Assembly (NCBI GenBank): GCA_022578605.1 | Contig: MU394086.1 | Span: 124,001-188,000, forward strand | Direction of reading: 5' to 3' | Source: Camillea tinctor | Lineage: Eukaryota; Ascomycota; Sordariomycetes; Xylariales; Xylariaceae | DNA: 64,000 nucleotides | Shown: positions 39,266-51,255 of the stretch, in pieces | Numbering within the stretch: the stretch's first letter is position 1 | Layout: every line of letters starts with the position of its first letter | Made by a program: the position numbers and the translations under genes | The notes under the pieces: generated by a model | Seen by the model: only the letters and a program-made list of their open reading frames with translations | The model's database searches: none | Told to the model about the DNA's origin: nothing

Positions 39266-41024
39266 ATGATGGCCTACCAAGCACAAGCAACACACGCCCA
39301 AGACGTTTCAAGTTTCGATCTGACCTCCACGCGTAGGTTGACAAACTTTGCCCCCCCTACCTCCTGAATATCTTGATCTTGCCTGTCACTAACCTGCATA
39401 AGATCGACTGCCTACTGTTTCAGCGGCAGATGCTCTGGAGAGCCTCGACACAGATCCAACCCGATTTATCTCGACTGGTCTTCCCGCCTTGGACAAGGCC
39501 TTGAACCATGCCCTAAATCATGGCAGCATCAGTACCGGCGGCAGTAACGCTGCTTCTCCACCCCATGCGGGCATACGGAGAGGTCAAGTTGTGGAGGTCT
39601 GGGGACCGCCAGCTTCTGGAAAAACTGCGTTTGCGTAAGCTCCATCCTGATCTTAGTAGCCGTGGTGTGCTTGTGTTGTGTGCTCATGCATATGATGTTG
39701 TTCCCTGTGCTAAATGGTCTGGTCTGTGAAAGGATGCAACTAGCTGCCAACACTTTACGCGAAGGTAAAAAAGTTATATGGGTAGGCATGTATTCACCTC
39801 CTTATCCACCAGTCCACCCGTCATCACTAGTTGAGTGTTTATTGGTCTCTAGTGAACTAAACTAGATGATCACTATCATGACACTACCACTATGCTCTAT
39901 TCGCCGTCAGCAAGTTGCTGATACGAAGTGTAGATGCCTTCCATCCGATGTGCAGTCAAAGGCTTCATGAAATAATCAATTCGCCCCGAATACCATCACA
40001 GCCAACTACCACCACACCTTCTGCGGAAGGACACATGCACAACCTAATACACTACTCGACGCCAACTCTTGCACACCTCATCGGCCTCCTTTGCAAACCG
40101 GCAGCAACTAGTATACCCAGTAATACGTCACTTATAGTCGTAGACTCTTTGTCCTGCCTTGTGAATCATGCATTCCCAAAAAATGTCGAGCCTCGGCAAG
40201 CTTTGAAAGGTAATAGCCTACGAACCCTTCTCACTGTCATCGGGTTGTAGTAAGAAACTCACACCCATCATGAACAGGCCCAAGATCAGGGCCAGGCCCT
40301 TCCGCTAGGAGGTTCCAGGTCCTTCAGTTTGTGATCTCGGCTCTTCAGAAGCTCTCTGCTACCAGAGATCTGCTCGTGGTGGTGTTGTCCCAATGTGCTA
40401 CTAGAATGCAGGTTGAGCGCGGTGCTACATTGATCCCAGCCATTAATGCCGGCACTTGGGAACAGGGAATCGCTACCCGATTGGTGCTCTTCAAGGATTG
40501 GATGATGAAGGGCGACGCAATTCACGACATGCACTTTGTTGGTATTCAGAAGACCAACGGGAAGTCCAACCCGAACGGGATCGGTCCCGTTTTTGCATTC
40601 GAGGTCGATAGTGTAAGTAGCAATCGTCTAAACCTTACCTACCCATACCCCCCTCCCCTTCTTCCCTTTTCGCCGCACGGAGTCTACGGAGTATATTGAC
40701 TAGTATAAGGCCGGTCTTTTCGGTGTTGAATTGGATAAGAACCAGTCATCTCTGAGCTATAGATCGCCCCCTCGTCAGAAGCGGAAACTGGGCCAGACGG
40801 ACTTCGAGATCGCGGATAGCGAGGAGGAAGATTACGGCTGGGAGGATACGGATGAGATGCCTAATATGCCCTCGCAAGTGCAAGGCAGCGAGGATCTCCT
40901 CCTTGGCCACGCAGACGGCGACGAGTACGAGTCGGATGAAGACTCGGAGAGGCAGGTATTAGATCGAGAATCCCCCGCGCCAACGGACCCGGAGCAAAGC
41001 TCCGACGGGGGCGATGGTTTTTAG
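39266..41024 (+). CDS. RecA/Rad51-paralogue ATPase, Rad55-like recombination mediator, 6 exons, 418 aa
   Basis: Rad51 paralogues of the Rad55/Rad57 kind help load Rad51 on single-stranded DNA during homologous recombination. I join exons 39266-39332, 39424-39634, 39733-39785, 39934-40209, 40278-40612 and 40710-41024, giving 1257 nt or 419 codons. The protein reads ISTGLPALDKAL, a lead-in typical of the family, then Walker A GPPASGKT (83-90), VIWVDAFHP, and Walker B LIVVD (177-181, Asp181) followed by SLSCLV. QCATRM (~exon 5) and the NGIGPVFAFEVDS stretch fit the RecA core end. A ~95-residue acidic tail with KRKLGQTDFEIADSEEED follows. The third intron is GC-AG (39786-39933). It is the only choice that joins VIWV to DAFHP in frame among those I tested. 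The second ATG at 39269 could also serve. Which paralogue (Rad55, Rad57 or another) needs alignment. Confidence 0.87.
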
Positions 41025-41349
41025 TTGACCGATGTGTATCGGTTTTATTAAACCCCAGGCTTCGCTTGGTTTTTGGTTATCTGTCGTGATATCGTGGGAT
41101 CCGAACAATGGGTTCATAATCATGGGAACGTGGATTATGCTTGTACTAGAGAGCTTGTCCCAGATAGAAATCTCGGTCTCCATTGGGGACCAGCTTTACA
41201 GGGACTATCGACGTCGGTCAAATGTCGGCGGCTCCTCGCGCTTCAAGATATCGGCCGCCGCTCCACATCTCGGGCTTTCACGGTGCAATTCCAAACAGGC
41301 CAGTCTAGGCCAAATCCACTCACCAGCACAAGAACGAGACGAGCCATGA

Positions 41350-41378
41350 TGGGATTGTTGGCTCGAGCAACAATCCCA
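41350..41378. other. Perfect 11-bp inverted repeat (hairpin)
   Basis: TGGGATTGTTG and CAACAATCCCA flank the 7-base spacer GCTCGAG. It lies about 330 nt beyond the stop codon of the Rad55-like gene, possibly in or just past its 3' UTR. The function is unknown. Confidence 0.75.
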
Positions 41379-44300
41379 AGGAAAACTTTTTTTCTCAAAT
41401 GCCTGCGGCTATATCCACAGTGGAACTAACCGTACACTATACGTTATATCCAACCATTGGTAATGCGGAGCCTCTTTTTTTTTTTGTGATGAGGAAAAGT
41501 CCTACCAGAATTTCGATCGCCGACACGGGCCTGCGGTCCTATACGACCCAGCCGCATTCCTATCCGATCGATGATGTCCTAGATAATGCTGGGGGTTCAT
41601 GCGACAAGGAGTTTTCTTTTACCATTCTCCTCCTCCCCCTTCCTCTGCAGTATGTAATAACAAATACTAAGGTAAAATAGCATTCACGATGATGGCGATG
41701 ATGCAAAAAACAATGATGCATCGCGAAAAGGGGGTTTATCAGGTTCCATTGGGAATAACTTTATTAGCCGGCATCCGGTCTTTGCCACAAGAACTTGTTC
41801 AGCAGCGTGGTTACAATGCATAGTTACATCGCATCGCATCCCTCAACGATATCACCTTTTGTCTGTGTCTATCTATGTCTATCAGGGTCCAACACACCAC
41901 CTCCCCACGGGTGCTTGTGGGTGCAGTTGATATATATATATGCACACATATACACAAAGGGATAGCGAGAGAGAGGGATGGAGGGGAGATAGAAGCTTGA
42001 ATCAATTTGAAATGTCCCAAAATTGGGATAGCTACCATATCATCCCTGAGTAGTCCCCGACCGGGCTTATCTGAGAATGGCTGTGTGAAATGCGACTGCA
42101 GTGCGTAGGTAGGTACGCAACCACACTTCCTTCAACCTCACTATGTACGCGCCTGCGCAACCTTGTACGTAGATGGCCAGTCGGGTGCCTGCGCGATCAG
42201 GTTTTATATTGTTCGAGGGATCGATCTGTGGTAACATCTGCACAAGGTGAAATTGACGGGTAGATGGAACGGTAGCTTCATTAGGAGGTTGAATTTACTA
42301 AACCTTTCCCCACGCCGTCGCCCCCTCTCTATCTCTGTATCTCTGTATCTCATGCTGTCATTCTCAACCGTACCTTGATTTTTCCTCTGTGCGTGCATTG
42401 CGTGTGTACATACATGTGTACGTGCGCATAGAGCTCCATCCAAGTGTTTCCTGTTCTATAATCAGAAACGGACATCTACCTACCTAGAAGAAGGGTGCTT
42501 GACCAAATCGGTTTATTCTACTTGATCTAGTTAGGTATCTCTCTTTCTCTACCTTTCCATCTCTCTGTCTCTCCTGCCTTGCGTCATACAGCGCCCGTGT
42601 ATTCGATGGCCTCCCCATAGCATTTCTAGACCGGTCGAGAACCCTTAGCCTCTCGAGCCCGGCAGCATGGGAATTCAAGAATAAAGAGCCCAAGAAGCGA
42701 GCTACCTCCAGGGCAACGATCCGCGTCGCTTGTTGGATGAATCAGGCCCAACGAGGAAGTAAGTGAAGGTATGTAAAGTAAGAAAAAACAAAACCACAAA
42801 TGCAACCCCCGCAGCCCAATTAACCCCCAAATCTCGACCCTTCACACCGGTGAAGGCCGCCTCAAAAAAGGGGGGTGTGGAGGGGGAGGGGGAAAACACC
42901 ACGCACACAACTCGCGTACAGAGAAGCGGGACGTGGAGCCGTCATTCCTGGGGAATTCTGGTTTTGGACTTCTGTATTCGGGAAGAGGCGCGCGTCTATA
43001 CTACCATTTTTTTTTTCCGTTTTCTTCTTCTGCTTGCTTTTCGCAAATAGCAATAACGTAAATACAATAACCTAGTAGGCAAGTCGGAGAACATATGCTT
43101 GCATCACTTCCTGAATATGAACCAACCAACCCCCCCTTTTGTGCCTTCTTCTACTACTACGGCCGCGGTGGCGGCGTACTCCCCCAATGTAGGTCCTCTA
43201 ATCCGGAGGCAAAGAACAAAGAAGAAATCCTGACTCGAACGATATTTTACGGGGAAGAAAGAGGGGGTGTGTAAGGTAATGTGTGTATGAATGTACTTTT
43301 CCTTTCCTTTCCTTTCCTTCGCGCCGTGGAAGCTCGCGGATAATAATAATACCTAAATAGGTAGTGTTCCTTTCCATTTTGTGTCTTTCCTTGTGATCCA
43401 AGGGAGGAGGGGCAATATGGTTTGGTCGTTCTTCCTTGTACATACATACATATATAACCTACCTACATGAGAAACGAGAAACGGAATACCTTGGTTCGGA
43501 TTTGTGCACGGGCTATAGACCAAACAATAAACCTACATATGTCGTGCTCCAAACCGTTCGTTGGTCACCCCATACCTTACCCCATACCCAAGCTCACATC
43601 ACCTGGGAATGGCTGGGTAAACGCAGGTAGGTAGTTCGTCCGCGCTTTCGCTCGTCGACGGCCGCAGCGACCATGTTTCTGCTGCGGTTGGTACTGGGAA
43701 CTGGGGACTGGGACTGGTTGCAACCTCCGACCACCACATGGGTAGCGAAAAGAGATAGAGAGGAGGGAAAACCTAAAACAGAAGACAAAATGATGCGATT
43801 TCCCCGCGGATCGTAAGAGGTCTACATAGAAACCTATGTGCGATTACTACCATCGTATGAGTTGATGTCAGGGGGGAGGGAGGGTAAAGGAGCTTATCGC
43901 GCCAGCGAGAGTCCTGCTCCCCGAAGCTAGCTCTCCCTCCTCTCTAAGTAAGGTATTAGCAGTGGTAGTGGTGGTAGTGTATGGTGTGTATGCGTACTTG
44001 AGTCCACAAGCAAGGTAAAGACACTAGTTAACATGTGATATCAGATATCTTCCTTTCCCCTCCTCATCCCCACACCTTAGGTAGATAATAGTGTGGTCCT
44101 GCGGTTGATGAGGGGAGATAGTCGGTAGGTAGGTAGAAGTAGCCTGAAATACCTACCTACCGCCCGTCCGTAGAGCCGCGCATCTGAGACAGACAGACAT
44201 GTGATTGTAATATCCGGGCTATGGTACCTATATGTGTGGCCCCCCACGCGCGCGCTCTCGCGGTATATTAATTGCCTGGATATATGCCGTTAGGTCTCTC

Positions 44301-44762
44301 TCTATATCAGTTACATGTAATGTAGGTACCTCAGCATATTCCCTTTTAAGCCTTTGGCTTTCATTGGAAATGAGTCCAAACCCGACCAGAAATGGCTGGT
44401 ACATATAGGTTTCATAGATTTTCAGTTGGTATGTTGACATAATGCATTTACCCTTTTCCTATCCCTAATTGTGAGCGATGGAGTGAGACTATACAGGCCA
44501 TAGTTACCGTAGTGCTGCTCGTATTTGGGCAATCGATAGTGCCTTGGGAGTATCGATCAATCTAGCTACATATAGAAATTAACGAGTCTGCTCCTATTTC
44601 ATGTTGCTCGCGAACATATCCTGTAGTTCGATCCCGTTAGAACTCAATAGGTACACCTCTCCTCGTAAAAGAGGCAAGCGTATAACTTAAGTTGTTCGTC
44701 ATATTAAGGATGTGTAGTGATAAAGAGTAATTATTAAGTTCCTCGACAATTTCACGAAATAT

Positions 44763-44790
44763 ATACCTACCTACCCGGGTAGATAGGTAG
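44763..44790. repeat. Imperfect palindrome of CCTA/TAGG units around CCCGGG
   Basis: ACCTACCTACCC reads into GGGTAGATAGGTAGGT with one mismatch, and further GTAG units follow to 44802. It could extrude as a cruciform. It probably arose from meeting microsatellites of opposite sense. Confidence 0.7.
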
Positions 44791-45583
44791 GTAGGTAGGT
44801 ATTCAACTTTTGGTAATTTGTAGAAAGCACATCATTCGGCCTATCGAATGCGGTAATGCCTTTGTTCGCGAGTAGCAAGCCACTTCCATTCCATGTAGGC
44901 TTAGATAGAATAGTAAAAAGAAGAATTCACTGTACAATGTTTATTTTCTCGACCACCGTTGTCTCTGCTTGCACGTATCTGTGTCGACGCACCACCATAC
45001 ATTTAAACCGCCTTCTAATTAATTTGTACAACTCCGTTGAAGATGACATGATGGAAAGAGAAAGGGGTATCACAGGTATCGCGAGCCGCTTCCTTCCTAA
45101 AACTCCCGAAGTCCTAAATATATATATACACCTGTCGGGTTATGTGTTCAGAAAAGGGTGAGTCTAAGATGTCCTCAAAATTGCAAATATCAATACAGAG
45201 ATCCCACATTGCTGTCTGTGCCATTTATCCCCTTTGCAGCTAGCAACAGCAGATAAAAAAATGCCGGCTTGACCAAAAAAGAAAGTAGAACACTAACTGC
45301 TGTAGGTACACGAATTAGTATTAAGTGGTAACGGAAAGATATGAAATGACAGTCTCTTAGCGCCAACCGCTGTTCACCTCGTTTATGTTCGAAGATATCA
45401 GGTTCGAAAGGAATCCAGAACGTGTTATTTTTAATTATCGCCTCCTCCCTTTCCCGGCACCTTACATCTCGTTCACCGGGTCGCTACTGCTGCTACCAAT
45501 CGTGGCCATATACATAGAGACATGGTGCTCTCGGGCCTTTTGCGGCCTCGTCTAGTTCGCCATCGCGACCGAGTTTCTGCGTT

Positions 45584-45607
45584 GGGGGAGGGGGGGGGGG
45601 GGGGGGG
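45584..45607 (+). repeat. G-run (G5-A-G18)
   Basis: Five Gs, one A and eighteen Gs in a row. It can form G-quadruplexes and is a likely site of sequencing or assembly length error. Confidence 0.85.
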
Positions 45608-48390
45608 TGGAAGAGGCAAGGGAAGTAAGCCCGTGTGCTGGTTAGGCGAGGTCTGGTCTCGCCTAGTTAGTTATATGTGATTCCTACAAAAACCGGCGAG
45701 TTATGCTTGATGCAGGAAGCTATTTCTAAAACTTCATTTTCCCACCTCCTTACTTCCTCTCCTCCTTTCCCTCTGTTTCTTGGCAAATCCTGCTCGGTCT
45801 GAAGTTGGTTCCAAGTATGTTGATTTGAGGACGGACCGATGGAAAGATGGATGAATGAATGATTGGGGAGGGGTATATGTATACGATTTAGGGGTAAGGC
45901 TCGGGATTGAAACTGGCATGCTCCCTGTGGATTTATTCGCTTGTAGGTAGGATGCAGTCGAGACGTAAATTACTTGCAGAGTACTCTGGTTCTTGGTTTT
46001 GTTGGGAACGAGGTTTAATAACTGTTGATTGATTGCCATATTGGTCTCGAGGTTTGGATAGATTCCGGACATCGAAGAAACAGATCAGGATATGGGGATT
46101 TATTGGGTAGAAAACGCCTTTTATGGCAACTTCGGCTATCCAGTGATCTGAATTTACTGCTCCTCCGATTGTCGTTTCTTTCGGAAATGTTTTGTATGTG
46201 TTTTCTTGAAACCATCATTCGGTTGATCTCACAGACAAAAGCATATGCTAATTGCCTTTTGACAATTAGCTCATATATATGGCACTGCAACAGTTGAAGC
46301 CCTTTCCAAATGTGTAAAGAGGCAGTTCTTCGAGTACTTGGGGGAAAGAAAGGCTTTCTATACTAGAAATTCGCTTCTACGATTGACATCTCATATGTCA
46401 CAGGACCATGTAATTTGTAGCCCAGGGTTTATAATAAAATACTTGGAGTTAAGTCTTTAGGCTTAGACCATGAATCACACAATCATACTTTTTATGATGA
46501 CCGCTGCCTTTTGTCTGGAATATTCCTAAGGCTCTCTAATGGACTTCATCGTGGGCTATTCACTTAGTGAGGTTATATTTCGTTCGCCAGACATTAAGTG
46601 TATATTAATGGATCAGTTGGAAGCAACGATTATGGTATGGTTTCTACGTGGACGTCTTTACCCCTGAGTACCAAGATATGTTCTGAATACTCCTTGTTTT
46701 AAATGCAAATATTTTGACCTTAGAAATCAATGAATCATCCAAGATATTTAAGGGTATTCTAGCAAATTAACGTTGCCAAAATCTAATATCATCAATTCAA
46801 GAGGCTTTCCTCCGGATGCAAAAGTCTTATATGCTAATACCAATTTTATTGGTAAGTGTCCTAATAAATCGACTTGTTTATCCACCAAGACGAGATAAGA
46901 CAAGATTAGTTATATATAACACACTTTAGGTTGGAGGATCTTGAGGAATCTACTTCTCACCTTTGTCTATGATAATCACGAGATCTATAACTCTGAACTG
47001 GGTGTGGACTGTCGGCTCTATTATATCCCCTGAACATGCTAGGTTACCTTGGAAGACATAGCCTATGTCTCATGTGAGAACTCATTATTCACTTCATTTT
47101 CGAGCTTCTGATGCGAGCCTTTACTCTCATTTTCCCTACTATGCCCCTTTTATAGTGTGATGATTATCCAAGTGCAATTATGATAGGATGGTATTAAGTA
47201 TCATACCTTCAAGATCTAAAACATCTTATACTTGATTTAGCATGTTAGATCATCTCTATGGGCATACCTACTTACTAAATATGAGGGTAGGTACCTACTC
47301 ATACCTAGGACTAGTAAATGCCTGAAATAATGCGCTGGGCTTCACCATTCACCATTCACTTCTAACCATTCATTATCAAACTTAATATGCTGTACTAACA
47401 AACTATTTTAACTACATTGATAGGTATATAGCTCATCCTAGTACCTGTCCACAACTTTCTTTCCCATTTTTCTCTCAAGTCAAAGTTTACCTATCCTTAC
47501 ACTAAAAGAGTGCGCCCACCTCCAAAAAGCAACTTAGGACCTGCACATGCCTAGGTTAGTTATATACCTACGGTACTTAAGTCGATATATCCGTAAGGTA
47601 GGTCATTTTTTCCCCCATTTCTTTTTTTTCCAAATATTCCATGCAATTTTCCCTCTCACTAATTTTTTCATTCTCTACTTATATTTTGTACTTACTTCAT
47701 AAACCATCCATACGTATAATACACCCATATATCTCCTACTGTTAACATATGTTAGATTTAAGGTTAGCTACCTAGGTATTTACCTACTTATAAGTAAGGA
47801 TAAAGTAAGTTGAGGCTCTGATTGATGATTGATTTCATGCCCCAGTAGGTAAAACAAGAGATGTGGGGGTAACCAGGGGGTTAGGAATACAGCTGTTCGA
47901 TTGGCCATTCGTGCACAGATGCTAGGTGAGCCGGGGTGGAAGAAGTGGGGATTTCAGCGGTGCAAGTTCGCCTACTAACGACGTTCAGCAGGTTTTTAGC
48001 TCCATTCTATTTTTTCCCATACAGCAGCGTCTCACTCTCACTAATCTCATTCAATCCTACACGGTAAATTCATTCACTCATTCATTCAATCAATCAATCA
48101 ACTCCCTTTTCAACGCGCAACACCTCAAGCTCCATCCCAGAACTAATCCAATTACTCCTTCCTAACCGTCTTATCTGATTCGCCAACACCTACCTTCTTA
48201 TTCCATCAAAAACCCACTATCTTCAAACTTCCCCTGCATGATAACAACTTGACAGCTTTCTATCTCCCTTGTCCAATCCTCTCCAGCTGAAGACTCATCA
48301 CAAAAACTCATCTCCTACCTCGCACCCCGGAGACTTGCAGCCGAAAACTGACATGCTTAATTAAGTTGATTTGAGTTTTTGAGACTCAAC

Positions 48391-49922
48391 ATGTCGACCG
48401 AGTCGATGACGAATGGCCGAGCGAGCCGGGACAGAGATGGTGATGGTGATGAGAAGGATGGAGATGAACGAGCTAATGCTCCCTTTTCGTGGCTGTAAGT
48501 CTGGGTCTCACTTCATTATTTTCATTATTATTATTATTATTATTCTCATTCATTTATTTTTATTGCCCCGGAAATAAAATAATGAAAAGAAAGAAGAAAA
48601 AACACCAAAAGAAAAAGGAAGAACTCATACTCATACCATCTCACTTTAGCCACCCTCATGCTATATTTGTTATTATCTTAACAGGAGAAGAAGAAATACC
48701 CTTCGGAATCCAAAAGGACTTCCTATGCGCCAAGTCCTCTCATTACCGGACATTCTTCTCTGAGAAAAATGACGATCAGCTGGAACATGTTGTGAAGCTG
48801 CCCGACACCACCCCCGAAGTATTCGGCCTCGCCCAGAACTTCATGTACACCGGCCGAGTTTTCTCAGATTCCGATTCACTGCCGGGTTATGAGGTCCTCA
48901 TTGCGACATGGAAGCTTGGCAACGACCTCGGCATTGATGGACTCTGCGAAGAGGCCCTCGAAGCCATGACGGAGTGTAGGAAAGCTACGCAGCACATCCC
49001 CGCAACGCCCCTCCTGGTCAAAGCGTGGAAGGAGACTCCCGAAGGCTCCTCCATTCGCAAACTCCTCCTAACTTGGGCTGCCGAGTACATAAGATCCTCC
49101 GAATCGCGTTCCGAATTCAGCAAGTCCCTTCCCCAAGAAGTCCTGAGTGAGCTTGTCGTAGCCATGAGCCACCTGAACTCGCCCCCCGTCATCCAGGTGA
49201 ACCATGTATCTTCCCCCGCTAGCCAGTCGCAGAGGAAAAACGTGCACTATCTCGACGCCGACGAGTCGGATGCCGAGTCACAACCTAAATCGGCGAAACA
49301 TCGCCATTCGGATGTAATACTGAGCCGGCCTGCCGCAAATGAACGCAAACAAGCACCCAAAAAGGCACCAGCTAGAGCCTCATTGCCCCCGAAACCCCCC
49401 AAGGTTAAGCGTTCTAGCATAAATGTCGCTAGTGACGCCCCTTACTCCTCTGATCAGAAGTTGAACTTTTGTGCGGATCTGCTGAATAGAATGCTATCTG
49501 GCCCTGGTAAGTTTTTAAGATATTCGCATCTATCCATCACTGTCTACATACCCCCCACCTCCGCATAGCCCTACAACCAACGCTAACCCCCTTCCCCCCT
49601 CTCCTCAGGATTCTGGACGCGCCTGGTAGGTCCGTTCCGGGAGCCGGTCCGGCCAATTGAGGACGGGGTGCCGGACTACTTCGAGAAGGTGAGCAAGCCG
49701 ATGGACCTAGGCACGATCAAGGCCAAGATGGACGCGGGCGAGTACGGTAGCGAGGCCGAGTTCGCCGCCGACGTGCGCCAGATCTTCCAGAACTGCTACA
49801 CCTACTGGACCCGCGACGCCGGCATGTGGACCACCTGCGAGAAGTTCGAGAAGACCTTCGAGGAGAAGTACGCCCTCATGCCGAAGTGGATTTCTAAGAT
49901 GGAGGGCGAGGAGACAGCTTGA
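48391..49922 (+). CDS. BTB/POZ domain - bromodomain fusion protein, 3 exons, 424 aa
   Basis: Exons are 48391-48494, 48650-49506 and 49609-49922, giving 1275 nt or 425 codons. The first intron must end at TTTAG (48649). The nearer ACAG would shift the frame, whereas the chosen acceptor also restores the first BTB strand (HAIFVIIL). After a 34-residue acidic start, residues ~36-130 form a BTB/POZ fold (PFGIQKDFLCAKSSHYRTFF, then PEVFGLAQNFMYTG), a protein-pairing module. A helical segment (ATPLLVKAW, SSIRKLLLTWAAEY) and a basic Ser/Pro-rich linker (~240-300) follow. Residues 321-424 form a bromodomain: PFREPVRP, PDYFEKVSKPMDLGTIKAKM, EFAADVRQIFQNCYTY. The asparagine that normally follows this Tyr and anchors acetyl-lysine is Trp387. 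A chromatin or transcription role is likely, but acetyl-lysine binding is doubtful. The neighbours are unrelated. Confidence 0.9.
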
Positions 49923-51255
49923 TGAAGAGAGGGAAACAGAGAGATAAAAACTAATACTACTACCTCAACCTCGACCTAGGCGTTAATATCCCCCGATCTT
50001 GTCGATCTGGTTCTCTGGGTGGACGGGGTCTAGGAGAAAGAGACGGGAGGCGCAGAATACTGAGGAGAAAGCTGTGTGTTAGCTACCCCCGTTTCTTTAT
50101 GACCTGCTTTCGCGATTGTCTTCCCCCTTTTTCTAGTCATATCTGTTATTATTTTCTCTTTCTCTCCTCTCTCTAACTATACCACGTGGTGCTTTCCCCT
50201 TTTAATTTAAGTGGGGGTGGGGAGACATAATTCAAGTAGTGATGGTGACAAGACCATGTTAGGGGGGAGAGCGGATATAGGAGAAGGAGAAGAACTGAGG
50301 AAAAAAATCAAGCAGTGTATTTTATAATCGTGTCTTCGGCCTTTTATCTTCTGCGTTTCCTCTTTTGCTTTTTAATCCTGGGGTCTTTTTGCTCCCTTAT
50401 ACCTGCGATAACTTTTATTGTTCAGCCTTCTGCCCCATCGCTTAGCCTACGTGTGTGATGCTATGCGAGGGTGTGGAAGCTGCTGGATCTGAAAGGAAAA
50501 AATTCTTAGTTGGTGAGACGGAGCGGACAAAAAAAGCAAGGATGGTAATTCTTGTATGTATAGTATCTGAAACGGTTGGGCGTTCTGAGCTTTCCCCCTT
50601 TTCTCCCCTTCCTCTAGTTTTTTTAATCGTTTCTATTACCCCTATTCATTTTCCCCACCCCGTTTCTGCCTTTTAGTAGGTAGGAAAGTGGAAACGCAAA
50701 CGTAAACACATATTCTCTCAGACAAGGAACAGCGATATTGAGATGGGCTTAAAAGGTCTGCGCGGGTCGGTTGGTGGATTTTCCCCTTCTCTCTTACCAT
50801 GCTACTTCGATACTGTGGGGCGAGATAGGGGTAGCAGCTCAAGTTGATGCAATGGAGGATATTGATGGTTTGGTATCCTGATCACTTTAATTACCATTAT
50901 ATCTTGTCCCTTATGTTAGGTTTTACATAGGCTAGATGGAGAGGGTTCGGTATGGAAGGGTTGCCCTCCCCTCTCCATCCAGCCCTTTCCGTTAAGGGAT
51001 AATATAATCAAAAAATGATTAGGTGATTTGCTTTCATATTAGGGATTCATTATATTCTTTTATTTTATCTTACAGTCTCTACGATGTCTTGGTATCTTAG
51101 TACTCGTCTCATATGTCTATTTCCTTGAAGCATCGTAGTACACTAATCATTACATACAGAGTAACAGATAATAACTATGACCTAGGCCTATGCTGGTAAT
51201 GCTCTACCCTAATGCCCTCATTTTCACCCATCATTCCTCGAGGGCATCAATACAA
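49923..51255. other. Intergenic region between convergent BTB-bromodomain and NLR genes (1.3 kb)
   Basis: The two genes converge here, so it holds both 3' UTRs. It is T-rich with CT runs around 50155-50180. I see no gene. Confidence 0.7.

Larger units (their letters stand above)
41025..48390. other. 7.4 kb intergenic region
   Basis: I see no supported gene. Notable items are a perfect inverted repeat at 41350-41378, TACCTAGGTA at 47769-47778, an imperfect CCTA palindrome at 44763-44790, an 18-base G run near 45590, and CATT/AATC microsatellites near 48070-48100, which are probably in the leader of the next gene. A 112-codon minus-strand frame at 45734-46072 has no recognisable family. Confidence 0.6.

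Noticed and set aside
45734..46072. 112-codon minus-strand ATG frame
   Set aside because: It has fairly normal composition but no recognisable family, no splice context and no neighbour support.
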